Below, one piece after another: positions 45,882 through 56,247 of a stretch of DNA of 64,000 nucleotides. A program made the position numbers and the translations under genes. The DNA is from Actinostola sp. cb2023 (taxonomy: Eukaryota; Cnidaria; Anthozoa; Actiniaria; Actinostolidae): assembly GCA_033675265.1 (NCBI GenBank), contig JAUJYZ010000218.1, forward strand, positions 62,001-126,000, given 5' to 3'. Each line of letters starts with the position of its first letter. Position 1 is the stretch's first letter. Below the pieces are notes generated by a model that saw only the letters and a program-made list of their open reading frames with translations, was not told the origin of the DNA and made no database searches.

Positions 45882-48800
45882 GCCTCGCAAGGATGACGAA
45901 GAGGATCATCAGTCAACCATAGCAGACACTCCAAGTCCACAAGATGAAATAAATTTATGTGACGTCAGTTCTAACGACTCCCAGCAGCAAGTTTCCATGA
46001 CAACGAAGCAAACAAAGAAAGCAAAGCATTTGATCGTTTGTAACATTCTCGTCATTTCCTGTGCCTTTTTCTCTCTTCACTTCCTATCTATCACTGCAGA
46101 ATCTTCAGAGTAGTTTGAACCCTGACAAAGGACTGGGGTTGATTTCGTTAAGTGTCGTATATGGGGCTATGATGGCGTCGTCGTTCTGCCTGTCATCGTA
46201 TGTGATTACACGGGTAGGCTGTAAGATGACCATGGTTGTATCAACGGCTTGTTATATGACATATACTGCTGCTAATTACTACAGTAGATGGTGGACCCTC
46301 ATACCTGCGTCTTTAATAGTAGGTAAGTCTATCGAAATAGCCATAACATGATTGCTCTTTCTCATCATCATCATCGACATCATCATCATCATCACCACTC
46401 ATCATCATCACCACCACTCATCATCACCACCATCATCATCATCATCACCACTCATCATCACCATCATCATCACCATTCATCATCATCACCACTCATCATC
46501 ATCACCACCACCATCATCATCATCATCATCACTCATCACCATGCACTCATCATCATCACCATCACCATTCATCATCATCATCATCATCACTTTATTTTTC
46601 CACAAGATATTTACAAAGATATTGAGAAGAATAATACATGTAGATAATTATACATTGTCTTCCTATTAAAAATATAAACATTTATACCAAAGATTAACAA
46701 CAGCTGTTGGCATTTTATGGCTGTTATTAGCACAGGCAGCCAAACCATTGCTTACAGTGCGAATCGAAAAACCGTGGGCACCCAGAAATATTTCAGAAAT
46801 CGTTTATCGTTCGTTAAACAATCAGAAACAACTCTCTAACTGCAAGAAGTTCGACTGATTTGTAGTCAGATAAATTTCTTGCAGTTAGAGAGTCGTTTCT
46901 GATTGTTCAACGGAAAATAAACGATTTTTGAACTATTTCTGGGTGCCCACGGTTTTTCGATTCGCACTGTAATTCGCGATCGGTGAAAATAAAATAAAAA
47001 TATAATTATGTGCGCGCGTCTTTTTGATGGGTTTCCTGTGGTAAGGCGTATGCGCTCGTCTTTTTGATGGGTTTCCTGTGGTAGAGCGCATGCGCGCGTC
47101 TTTTTGATGGTATTCCTGTGGTAGAGTGTATGCGCTCGTCTTTTTGATGGGTTTCCTGTGGTAGAGCGTATGCGCTCGTCTTTTGATGGCTTTCCTGTGG
47201 TAGAGCGTATGCGCGCGTCTTTTTGATGGGTTTCCTGTGGTAGAGCGTATGCGCGCGTCTTTTTTTGATGGGTTTCCTGTGGTAGCAGAGAGCGCGCAAT
47301 ACGTATTATGTTGGGCTGCCTGTGCGCGTCCCGTGAGACTGCCCGCAGAAATGCAGCATTCAATAGCCTCAGAAGCAATGGTTGGGCTGCCTGTGTTATT
47401 AGATGCAATTTATATATATCCCTTCATTAGGTTTAGCTGCCACCCCGTTGTGGTCCTCTGCTTTATCGTTCATCACAAAGTCAGCATTGCGCTATGCCAG
47501 ACTCACTGGAGAAACCAATGCTGCAGCATTAGCGAGATTTTTTGGTATTTTCTATTTCCTTTTCACAATGTCACAAGTCTCAGGCAATTTGATATCCTCT
47601 TTGGCACTCCAACAGAATACAGGTGGGCATATGCTATAGAGTACTAATATCATGACATTTTTATATTCTTATTCTACTCACTTCTTCTCCTTCTTCTTCT
47701 TCTCCTTCTTCTAATTCTCCTTCTTCTTCTTCTTCTCCTTCTTCTCCTTCTTCTCCTTCTTCTCCTTCTTCTCCTTCTCCTTCTCCTTCTTCTCCTTCAG
47801 TTCCTTCTTCTCCTTCAGTCTTCTCCTTCTTCTTCTTCTTCTTCTTCTCCTTCTTTAATTTTCTTCTCCTTTTTATTGTTCTTCTTCTACTTCTTCGTCT
47901 TCAAGTTAGTCAGATCAGCAAGTGTGAAAGCTCATTTTGTTCCGTTCCAGATTCTTTATTTTCCGCTCTGGGTTCATTTGCGGGCCTGGGTTCATTTGCG
48001 GACCTGGGTTCATTTGCGGGCCTGGGTTCATTTGTGGACCTGGGTTCATTTGCGGGCCTGGGTTCATTTGTGGACCTGGGTTCATTTCAGTGCGGGCCTG
48101 GGTTCATTTGCGGGCCTAGGTTCATTTGCGGGCCTGGGTTCATTTGTGGACCTGGGTTCATTTGCGGGCCTGGGTTCATTTGTGGACCTGGGTTCATTTC
48201 AGTGCGGGCCTGGGTTCATTTGCGGGCCTAGGTTCATTTGCGGGCCTGGGTTCATTTGCGGGCCTGGGTTCATTTGCGGGCCTGGGTTCATTTGCGGGCC
48301 TGGGTTCATTTGCGGGCCTGGGTTCATTTGCGGGCCTGGGTTCATTTGCGGGCCTGAGTTCATTTGCGGGCCTGGGTTCATTTGCGGGCCTGGGGTTCAT
48401 TTGCCGTGTCGAACAGATCCAGGAATTTTTAAGAGGGGGGGTCCAAATGTAAATTTACTTCAAACCTGTGGTAAAACTAGATTCTAGGATAAAACAATCA
48501 ATTGAACCTGGTATGACAGAGGGGTCCGGAATCCCTGGATCCGCCACTGGATGCATCTGTGCATTATTTATGCCAAGGTCTATGGACTTTCCTATAATTT
48601 ATAATATACAATTTCCTATTTATATATTAACAGGTCCCGATGTGTTCAGGTCCAATGCAGATCAAGTGTGTGGGTCTCGTTTTGAGCAAATGCCACAAGC
48701 AACGTCCAATAACACCGAACCATTGTTTAAACCTGCTCATACTTTGGTTGTCACTATGCTTTCTGCCTATCTGGTCTCCAACGTGCTTGCTATTCTTATT

Positions 48801-51800
48801 TTGGCCCTTTTTCTGAAAAGGTAATCAGGTTTGAATATCCATTCCACAACTCTCCCCTGCTGGGGGAAATTTGCCATCTTTCCGCCGAGGGAAGTGCCAC
48901 TCCCTTCTCTTTGATCAATGTTGAATTTTGTTTCTTTTATTGTTTTATATTCTAGTTTTGACAGCTCTCGAAAGAACAAGTGCAAAAATGACTTTTCAAA
49001 CAAGAAAGCGTTTTTAGCGACTTTGACGGTACTGAAGGATATGCGCGTAGTTTTGATGATCCCAATGAGCGTCTGCTCTGGAATTAAATCAGCGTTTACA
49101 TATGGAGACTTCACTTTGGTAAGGAAAGCATCCACTCCTTTATAGCGTAGTTTGGGGCACCGAAAAGACACTGGTTGAGCAATGATTTTGCGCGCTGTAA
49201 TTTGGTTGAATGCAATGTCTTCGATTCCGTACCGTGACCGTAACTCCGTGCAGTAAGTCTCCCACTCGTACGAAAACGACTATGATGCATGCATATGACC
49301 GGCCATACAGTGGGCGCTTTCCATTAGACCGGACAGACCGGTCTCAGTTTTCTGGCTGATATACTGATTTATTGAACGCACCAATTTTGTACCCGAGACC
49401 TGGTAACGAAGTAGACCTTTTCGTGTCCGTGTTCAAGATGGCGGCTTCGGTCAGTCCGACCGAATGGAAATCGCCCAGAGAAATCGACCATACAGAAACA
49501 AAGATGGCGGCTGTACATTTTACCACAATCTTTTTCGAATATATCTAAAGACAGCAATAGTCCCATAGAGTACCGAAGTGTGACGTCACGAAAACAATAA
49601 TTTTCGCTTTATCAACTTTCGATCCCCGATTTCGAAAGAATATCAATAAAGAAGCTTACAGTTATGATCCAAGCCGAAATTATATATTCAACTGGCCATA
49701 TCTCAGCCGCTATTTAACCGATTGCTCTCAAATTTGGCATGTAAGCTTCTTTATTGATGTTCTTTTGAAATCGGGGAAAGAACCGAAAGTTCATAAAGCG
49801 ATTTTTTTTTTTTTTTTGTGACGTCATACTTCGGTACTCTATTTACAAACTTTATAACTCCATTATTATAATATGAGGAGCGGCATCCGATGTTGTGAAG
49901 GTTCAACGGTGGTTATTTAATGAATGAATGAATGAACTTTATTTTGAGAAGGTAAACATAAAAACATTTACAAAATGCACCAGTTCAGCATAGCTAATCT
50001 TCCACTGGGCCTTCTGGGTTAACAAAAATAATATAATATTTAATAACGCTATCCACTGGATTGGATAACTGCATCATTAGTTCTCCGTTGGATAAGACTT
50101 ATCCGGTGGAAAGCGTTAACCACAACCGCAACCGCAACCGGGGTCTGTTCTGAAATCCGGCTTTTAATTTTCGATTTTTTAATATTTGTAGCCTACGAAA
50201 TACTTTGCTCGCGCAAGCAATCATGGGCTCGAACTCAGCCGATCTTTTAAAACCCACTGCCTTATTTGGTCCACAGGCTTACGTCACGTGTACTATCGGC
50301 ATTCACCGTGTTGGCTTTGTTATGGTATTAAGCGGTGCAGCATCCGGGATATCGTGTATTTTATTCACTCGATTGTCCAAATACACCGGTAGAAAGTCAA
50401 TTCTAACAGCAGCAACTATAGCCTTCTGGCTCATCACGATCTTCTTGTTGCTATGGAGAATCACTACGTCATACACGTGGATGATCTATTTATTGGCCAT
50501 GGTGCTGGGTTCCTTCAATGGGCTGTACGAACCGTTAGCAAATGGTGAGTCACGATTACAGCTATTTCAAAAAAGGTTGGTGAAGGTTTTGTTGCATCAG
50601 ATACCAAGCCCGAAATGCACTATGGGTGATGTGAATGGAAACAACGAAAAGTCACAACAATATGGACTCTGGGAATTTTCCCAAACTTTGTCTTCGCAAT
50701 ACGGAGCGGCTTATTTTCTTCTTTATGTGCATGCTGACATTATTTACATATGATCCACAACTGACATTTCGGGCTTGGTATGCAACATGCAACCTGCATG
50801 AAACCTTCACTAAACTTTTTTGAAATAGTATGGACTGGATGTCGAGAGGGAAATCTATACCAGGACTAACAGGTTTCCCTCGCGACCTCGATCCCGTATC
50901 GACCCAGAGTAAACTGAGCTATTCAACATAATTTGAGAACTGACTGATATTTTATATATTAAATGACTGCCTCGTGCCCGGGGTGAGGGGTACTCCCGGA
51001 AATATAGGATACTGCGCTTTTCGGTTGAGCTTGGAACGCATCTAGTTTTATCGATTAGTTTTCGAATGTAAAATCATAGCTTTCACGTCATAACTTCGCG
51101 TTGTCAAGTTAGGATTCACTTGTTGTTATCTAGACAGAGTGCACGTGCAATAACGCTGATTGGTTATTTTGCTCAGACTATCAATCACTGTGTGTTATTT
51201 GTCTACAATTTGTTTGTGTCGGGACATTCTGGCGCTGGTGAGTTGTTTACTTCAAAGAATATTCAGCTCACTTGTCTTTCCAAGTTAAGATTGAGTACAG
51301 GGAAGAGAATAATCTAAATTTTATGATTGATGCTGTTAATGTGTACTTAAAAGTTATAACTTTCAAATTTTAGCACAAGACAAGATCAACGGTCACAATA
51401 ATGAACTTCCTAACAACAACGTTCGAGTCACTTGACAACATTATTTTTGGACTCGTTAACTAATCGATAAAACTAGAGCGTTCCAAGCTCAACCGAAAAG
51501 CGCAGTAAGGGTGTGCTGCCGGGATGTCGAAACCAACAAGTCTCCACTAGTTTAACCGCTAGTCCGTTTATATACCGACACAGTCTCTACTAGTTTAACC
51601 GCTAGTCCCTGTCTATATACCGACAGTCTCTACTAGTTTAAACGCTAGTTCCTGTCTATATACCGACGCAGTCTCTACTAGTTTAAACGCTAGTCCGTCT
51701 ATATACCGACAGTCTCTACTAGTTTAACCGCTAGTCCCTGTCTATACACCAACAGTCTACACCAACACAGTCTCTACTAGTTTAACCGCTAGTCCCTGTC

Positions 51801-53647
51801 TATATACACCAACAGTCTCTACTAGTTTAACCGCTAGTCCCTGTCTATACACCAACAGTCTCTACTAGTTTAACTGCGCTGCGCTAGTCCCTGTCTATAC
51901 ACCAACACAGTCTCTACTAGTTTAACCGCTAGTCCCTGTCTATACACCAACAGTCTCTACTAGTTTAACCGCTAGTGCCTGTCTATACACCAACAGTCTC
52001 TACTAGTTTAACCGCTAGTCCCTGTCTACACACCGACACAGTATCTACTAGTTTAGCCGCTAGTTCCGCTAGTTCCTGTCTACCGCTAGTCCCTGTAGTC
52101 TCTACGACAGTCTCCACTACAGTTTAACCGCTAACCCTAGTCCCTGTCTATACACCAAGTCTCTACAGTTTCTACTAGTTTAACCACTAGTTTAACCCCT
52201 GTCCCTGTATACACACCAAGTCTCTACTAGTTTAACCGCTAGTTCCTGTCTATACACCAAACTCTCTCTACTAGTTTAACCGCTAGTCCCTGTCTACACA
52301 CCGACACAGTATCTACTAGTCTTAACCGCTAGTTTAACCGCTAGTGCCTGTCTATACACCTATCTACTAGTTATACCGACACAGTCTCCACTAGTTTAAC
52401 CGCTAGTCCCTGTCTATACACCAACAGTCTCTACTAGTTTAACCGCTAGTCCCTGTCTACACACCGACACAGTATCTACTAGTTTAGCCGCTAGTTAACC
52501 CTAGTTCCTGTGTATCTCTACCGACCCAGTCTCCACTAGTTTAACCGCTAGTCCCTGTCTATACACCAACACAGTCTCTACTAGTTTAATCGCTAGTCCC
52601 TGTCTATACACCAACAGTCTCTACTAGTTTTACCGCTAGTCCCTGTCTATACACCGACGCAGTCTCTACTAGTTTAACCGCTAGTCCCTGTCTATACACC
52701 GACCGACAGTCTCTACTAGTTTAACCGCTATTCCCGGTCTATACATCAAGTCTCTACTAGTTTAGTTTAACCGCTAGTGCTGTCTAGTCCCTGTCTCTAT
52801 ACCGCCAACACAGTCTCTACTAGTTAACCGCTAGTCCCTGTCTATACACCAACACAGTCTCTACTAGTTTAACCGCTAGTTCCTGTCTATATACACCGAC
52901 ACAGTCTCTACTAGTTTAACCGCTAGTCCCTGTCTATACACCGACGCAGTCTCTACTAGTTTAACCGCTGCGCTAGTCCCTGTCTATACACCAACACAGT
53001 TTAACCGCTAGTCCCTGTCTATATACCGACAGTCTCTACTAGTTTAACGCTAGTTCCTGTCTATACACCAACAGTCTCTACTAGTTTAACCGCTAGTCCC
53101 TGTCTATACACCAACAGTCTCTACTAGTTTAACCGCTGCGCTATAGTCCCTGTCTATACACCAACGCAGTCTCTACTAGTTTAACCGCTGCGCTATAGTC
53201 CCTGTCTATACACCAACGCAGTATCTACTAGTTTAACCGCTGCGCTATAGTCCCTGTCTATACACCAAGTCTCTACTAGTTTAACCGCTAGTCCCTGTCT
53301 ATACACCAACGCAGTCTCTAACCGCTAGTTCCTATCAGTTGCCTATATGTGCCGGGCTACGAGCTGTGCTAACTCAAGTTTTTGCACCCGTTTCAGCTGT
53401 CGTAGGCGACTTCGCACAAGCCAACAGTGAAAGTGCTTTCGTTATTTGGGTTTTCTCAAACTCCTTTGGCCATGGGCTAGCATTTGCATACTCGAGTTAT
53501 CTTTCTATGGACATCAAACTGTATATTCTTATCATAACATCAGTACTGGCGTTGGCCTGCTATTTAGCTGCAGAATACATCCACCATAAAAAGCCAATTC
53601 CAAGAAGAAAAGAATTACATGTAGCAACAAATGAAGACGATCAATAA
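45882..53647 (+). CDS. UNC93A: UNC93A-like major-facilitator-fold membrane protein, with a 1-nt frameshift in the first visible exon
   Basis: Six exons: 45882-46322, 47431-47622, 48634-48820, 48956-49118, 50277-50544 and 53397-53647, joining in phases 1,1,2,0,1. From ATG 45997 this gives about 461 residues, against 457 in human UNC93A, if one base is discounted. Alignable landmarks are SLNPDKGLGLISLSVVYGAM, GLAATPLWSSALSFITK, FFGIFYFLF..SGNLISSL, AYVTCTIGIHRVGFVM and MDIKLYILIITSVL. The family has 10-12 TM helices; UNC93 proteins act as channel or receptor chaperones and transport is unproven. The frame changes at the T run 46066-46070: VCNILVISCAF is in one frame and SLFTSYLSLQNLQSSL in the next. 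Removing one T restores the family alignment, so this is an assembly error, an allele, or a decaying gene. The ORF is open upstream of 45997 to an acceptor at 45881, so a further 5' exon is possible. AATAAA at 53643-53648 overlaps the stop codon. Confidence 0.88.
46357..46592 (+). repeat. (ATC)n microsatellite with CAC/CATT interruptions
   Basis: About 235 bp of CATCAT and CACCAC blocks starting 35 bp after the first UNC93A-like exon. Confidence 0.93.
46731..47395. mobile_element. CACAGG-family element with TTATTAG duplication, a nested palindrome and a 40-bp array
   Basis: TTATTAG at 46724-46730 repeats at 47396-47402. Ends CACAGGCAGCCAAACCATTG and complement. Just inside the left end sits a palindrome, 46753-46971 (ACAGTGCGAATCGAAAAACC). 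The interior has an approximately 40-bp array, 47010-47285 (TTTTTGATGGGTTTCCTGTG unit, about 7 copies). It ends 35 bp before the acceptor of the second UNC93A-like exon. Confidence 0.85.
47670..47895 (+). repeat. (CTT)n/(CTC)n microsatellite
   Basis: About 220 bp of TTCTTCTCC blocks in the UNC93A-like intron 47623-48633. Confidence 0.92.
47965..48400 (+). repeat. 18-bp minisatellite (GGTTCATTTGCGGGCCTG)n, about 23 copies
   Basis: Variants GTGGACCTG and ATTTCAGTGCGGGCCTG recur in blocks, giving a higher-order structure. It lies in the same intron and is open in several frames only because 18 is a multiple of three. Confidence 0.93.
48408..48552. mobile_element. Possible hAT-like MITE remnant
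   Basis: GATCCAGGAATTTTTAAGAGGGGGGG at its left and CCCTGGATCCGCCACTGG at its right resemble CAGTGGCGGATCCAGG ends. The left terminus is unclear. Confidence 0.4.
49165..49281. mobile_element. MITE-1 copy, left end missing
   Basis: Interior GGTTGAGCAATGATTTTGCG and right end CCCACTCGTACGAAAACGAC match the family, 47 bp after the fourth UNC93A-like exon. Confidence 0.65.
49565..49841. mobile_element. MITE with ATAGAGTACCGAAGT ends
   Basis: ATAGAGTACCGAAGTGTGAC and complement CGTCATACTTCGGTACTCTA; internal inverted motif ATCAATAAAGAAGCTTACA. Located in the intron 49119-50276. Confidence 0.78.
51012..51505. mobile_element. Tc1/mariner-like foldback, TA target
   Basis: TA on both sides; CTGCGCTTTTCGGTTGAGCT and complement, continuing through AACTAGATGCGTTCC-like arms to ATCGATTAGTT. 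Intron 50545-53396 of the UNC93A-like gene. Confidence 0.78.
51530..53335 (+). repeat. Satellite-like array, 43-46-bp unit, about 40 copies
   Basis: Unit CTACTAGTTTAACCGCTAGT followed by CCCTGTCTATACACCAACAG. ACTAG..CTAGT inside the unit can form a small hairpin. Units vary by small indels and partial duplications. The array ends about 60 bp before the last UNC93A-like exon. Confidence 0.95.
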
Positions 53648-53778
53648 ATATAGATTGCTTATTAACCGGGTGTGAAGTGTATACCGTAAATTATGGACAG
53701 TGTAATTTCTCAGTACTGATTCACTGTCCATGCGAGCGAGCAAGGTGAAGGAGGGGAGGGGTAGCCCTCGGGCTAGGG

Positions 53779-53866
53779 CACAGGTAACCCAACCATTAAG
53801 ACGCAAGTATTACTGATTTTATTGACTTATTTAGTAGCCTCAAAAGGAATGGTTGGGCTGCCTGTG
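53779..53866. mobile_element. 88-bp CACAGG-family MITE, GCTAGGG duplication
   Basis: GCTAGGG lies directly before CACAGG and directly after CCTGTG. Ends CACAGGTAACCCAACCATT and AATGGTTGGGCTGCCTGTG. The smallest complete copy in the window. Confidence 0.85.
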
Positions 53867-54183
53867 GCTAGGGGAGGGGTTTTACTACTATTAGAGCAAT
53901 TCTTGACACCGAATTGCATAAAAGTTGTCGGATTGAAAATCATGAATAATCGAAGCCAAGACCGCAAGGATGTCTGGGAAATTAAAATTCTAAAATAATG
54001 ATGATAAATAAGTGTATAACGAGACTCCTAGACTGACAGAGGGACCTGTGTTCATTTGTCGATGGCGAGAATGGAGGAAATTAATACACTACTAGTTCGA
54101 TCGTTAGTTTGTAATATTTTCATCAATTTTTCATATAAATATAATTATTTCGCCAACAGCTAACTAAACGACTTACTTATTAG

Positions 54184-54722
54184 CCGGTCTGTGGTAAATG
54201 TTGAAAGACTGGGTTCGAGTGTTTTGATTGGCTGAATTAGTTACACGTTTTTCGAGATGTTTGCCGTCGATGAAAGACTAGTGGACATATCACTCGAATG
54301 GATTCAACGTTCTTTCTCCAGCACATTGGATAGGCGATACAGGTTTTCGAGGTGTTTGCCCTCGATGAAAGACTAGTGGAAATATCACTTGAATGAATTC
54401 TACGTTCTTTCTCCAGCACATTGGATAGGCTACACAGTTTTTCGAGGTGTTTGCCCTCGATGAAAGACTAGTGGAAATATCACTTGAATGAATTCTACGT
54501 TCTTTCTCCAGCACATTGGATAGGCTACACAGTTTTTCGAGGTGTTTGCCCTCGATGAAAGACTAGTGGAAATACCACTTGAATGGATTCAACGTTCTTT
54601 CTCCAACACATTGATTAGAGTATATAGGTTTTAAATTTGATATAATATTGTCAAAATATAACTGCTATCTCAATGGTTATAACACTCGTACCCAGTCTTC
54701 CAATATATTTGCCACAGACCAG
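54184..54722. mobile_element. Foldback with 95-bp tandem core, copy 1
   Basis: Ends GGTCTGTGG..AAAGACTGGGTTCGAGTG and CACTCGTACCCAGTCTTCCA..CCACAGACC. Four 95-bp units (starts near 54247, 54342, 54437, 54532) carry CTCGATGAAAGACTAGTGGA. Between 53867 and 54183 only a partial relative of the foldback at 29180 is seen. Confidence 0.88.
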
Positions 54723-54929
54723 TATTAGCAAATGCAGTTAAATAGTTCATAAATTGCGCCCAAATAAATCATGCATTTTAAATTTTAGATTTCGTAAATC
54801 GTGATTTTGTTTTTGTTCGAATAGAAAGTTTAGCTTGCACAAGGATAACGCCGAGTGTGAAGTTCTCGTTGTAAAGCTGAATAAGCTCATGAAAAGTTCA
54901 CCTTTAAAAATGAGCACTATCTCCAAAGC

Positions 54930-55013
54930 ATGCTCGAGAATCCATCGGTGCTCTTCGGCGTGGGCTCGATTTCCGAGCCCACGCCGAAGAGCACCGATGG
55001 ATTCTCGCGCATG
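54930..55013. repeat. Perfect palindrome, 40-bp arms
   Basis: GCTCGAGAATCCATCGGTGC to GTGGGCTCG pairs with its complement around a 5-bp centre. TCTCCAAAG also appears on both sides as a direct repeat. Confidence 0.85.
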
Positions 55014-55165
55014 TCTCCAAAGTTCCCTTGAGATCTTGTCTGATTTTCAAACGGCTCATGTGTCATAAAAGGAGGAATCTAACTACTGCAGGGTAAGTGC
55101 TATACCCTTTCAACAAAGGCGTTAACACAACGATGTGCAGATTTCCAGGGCGGACTTATATACTT

Positions 55166-55638
55166 TACCGCCGATTCTGATGAAACGCGACCACCTAGAC
55201 TTTGAGGATTGAGTTTGTACATTGCTTTTGGGCGGAATTAGATTAAGCTATAACGTGCTAGAATAACTTTCATATTGGTTTAGTGTTGTAGGAAATGGCT
55301 AATAAACGATACAATTGAATTATTGAACGAAAACTATTCATACTTCGATGATTCACATGTGATTGACGTCCACCTAATGCAAAGTACAAACCATCAAATA
55401 ATAATAATAATAATAATAATTTATTTCTATAGCGCTATTTCCTAAAAGTCCAATAGCGCTTTACAATATTTAACTAAATAATTAAAAAGTAATCCTAATT
55501 AAACTAAGCTACTTATATGTATTCATCTTCTATATACAATCATAACAAATCTAAAGATAAAAACCTAAAAAATCTGAATATCATCTAAAGTATAGTAATC
55601 AAAGTCTAGGTGGTCGCGTTTTATCGGAATCGGCGGTA
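55166..55638. mobile_element. Inverted-repeat element with TACCGCCGATTCTGAT ends
   Basis: About 50-bp arms (GAAACGCGACCACCTAGACT) flank AT-rich sequence that includes an (AAT)n tract followed by TTTATTTCTATAGCGCT, a motif also found inverted near 17575. Confidence 0.75.
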
Positions 55639-55678
55639 ACTATGAACATATTTTCCCAGATGAAACGGTGTCTAACTT

Positions 55679-55898
55679 AGTAATGTAGTTGGTAAGGTTT
55701 CATCAAGCGTAAAAAGACTCAGAAAAATACTGAGCCCAGACGGGATTTGAACCGGTGACCTCCTGGATACTAGTCGGGTACTCTAACCACTGAGCCCTGA
55801 CTAGTATCCAGGAGGTCACGGGTTCAAATCCCGTCTGGTCTCAGTATTTTTCTAAGTCTTTTTAGCTTGATGAAACCTTACCAACTACATTACTAACA
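55679..55898. repeat. Head-to-head pair of tRNA-derived SINEs
   Basis: Minus-strand half 55679-55797: TGGTTAGAGTACCCGACTAG (A-box-like) and GGTTCAAATCCC (B box) followed by GTCTGGGCTCAGTATTTTTC. The plus-strand half 55793-55898 repeats the anticodon-to-3' portion. Together they make a long hairpin. A clean cloverleaf acceptor stem is not present, so I do not call a functional tRNA. Confidence 0.72.
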
Positions 55899-56247
55899 AT
55901 TACCAAGCGACAAATCACCATATAACTTACAAACAACTTAGGTGTCTAACTTGTTGCGCTGTTTTCCTTGCTGCCACGTATTAAACTTCAATTGCTAGCA
56001 CGTAACTTCAATTTCGTCCTCTTGGTCTTCCTGTGGCAGATTCAATTTCGTCCACTTGGTCTTCCTGTGGCAGATTCAATTTCTTCCTCTTGGTCTTCCT
56101 GTGGCAGAGTTATTGGGGATAATTAAACTAGTACCCAATCCTAATCGGGTAATCCTTGATAAGGGATCCCAAAACGAGACAAGAGAGAACGCAGCGAATA
56201 AGGGAGACCACAGTGAAGAAAGATTCATGTAGGTCTTCGGACACGGT

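Noticed and set aside
47876..48487. 203-residue frame with GSFAGL and ICGPGF repeats
   Set aside because: 18-bp minisatellite in an intron; 18 is divisible by three, so all frames stay open.
55728..55797. Minus-strand tRNA gene
   Set aside because: A- and B-box-like motifs are present, but no convincing acceptor stem; the sequence continues into a SINE tail and is duplicated as an inverted pair.
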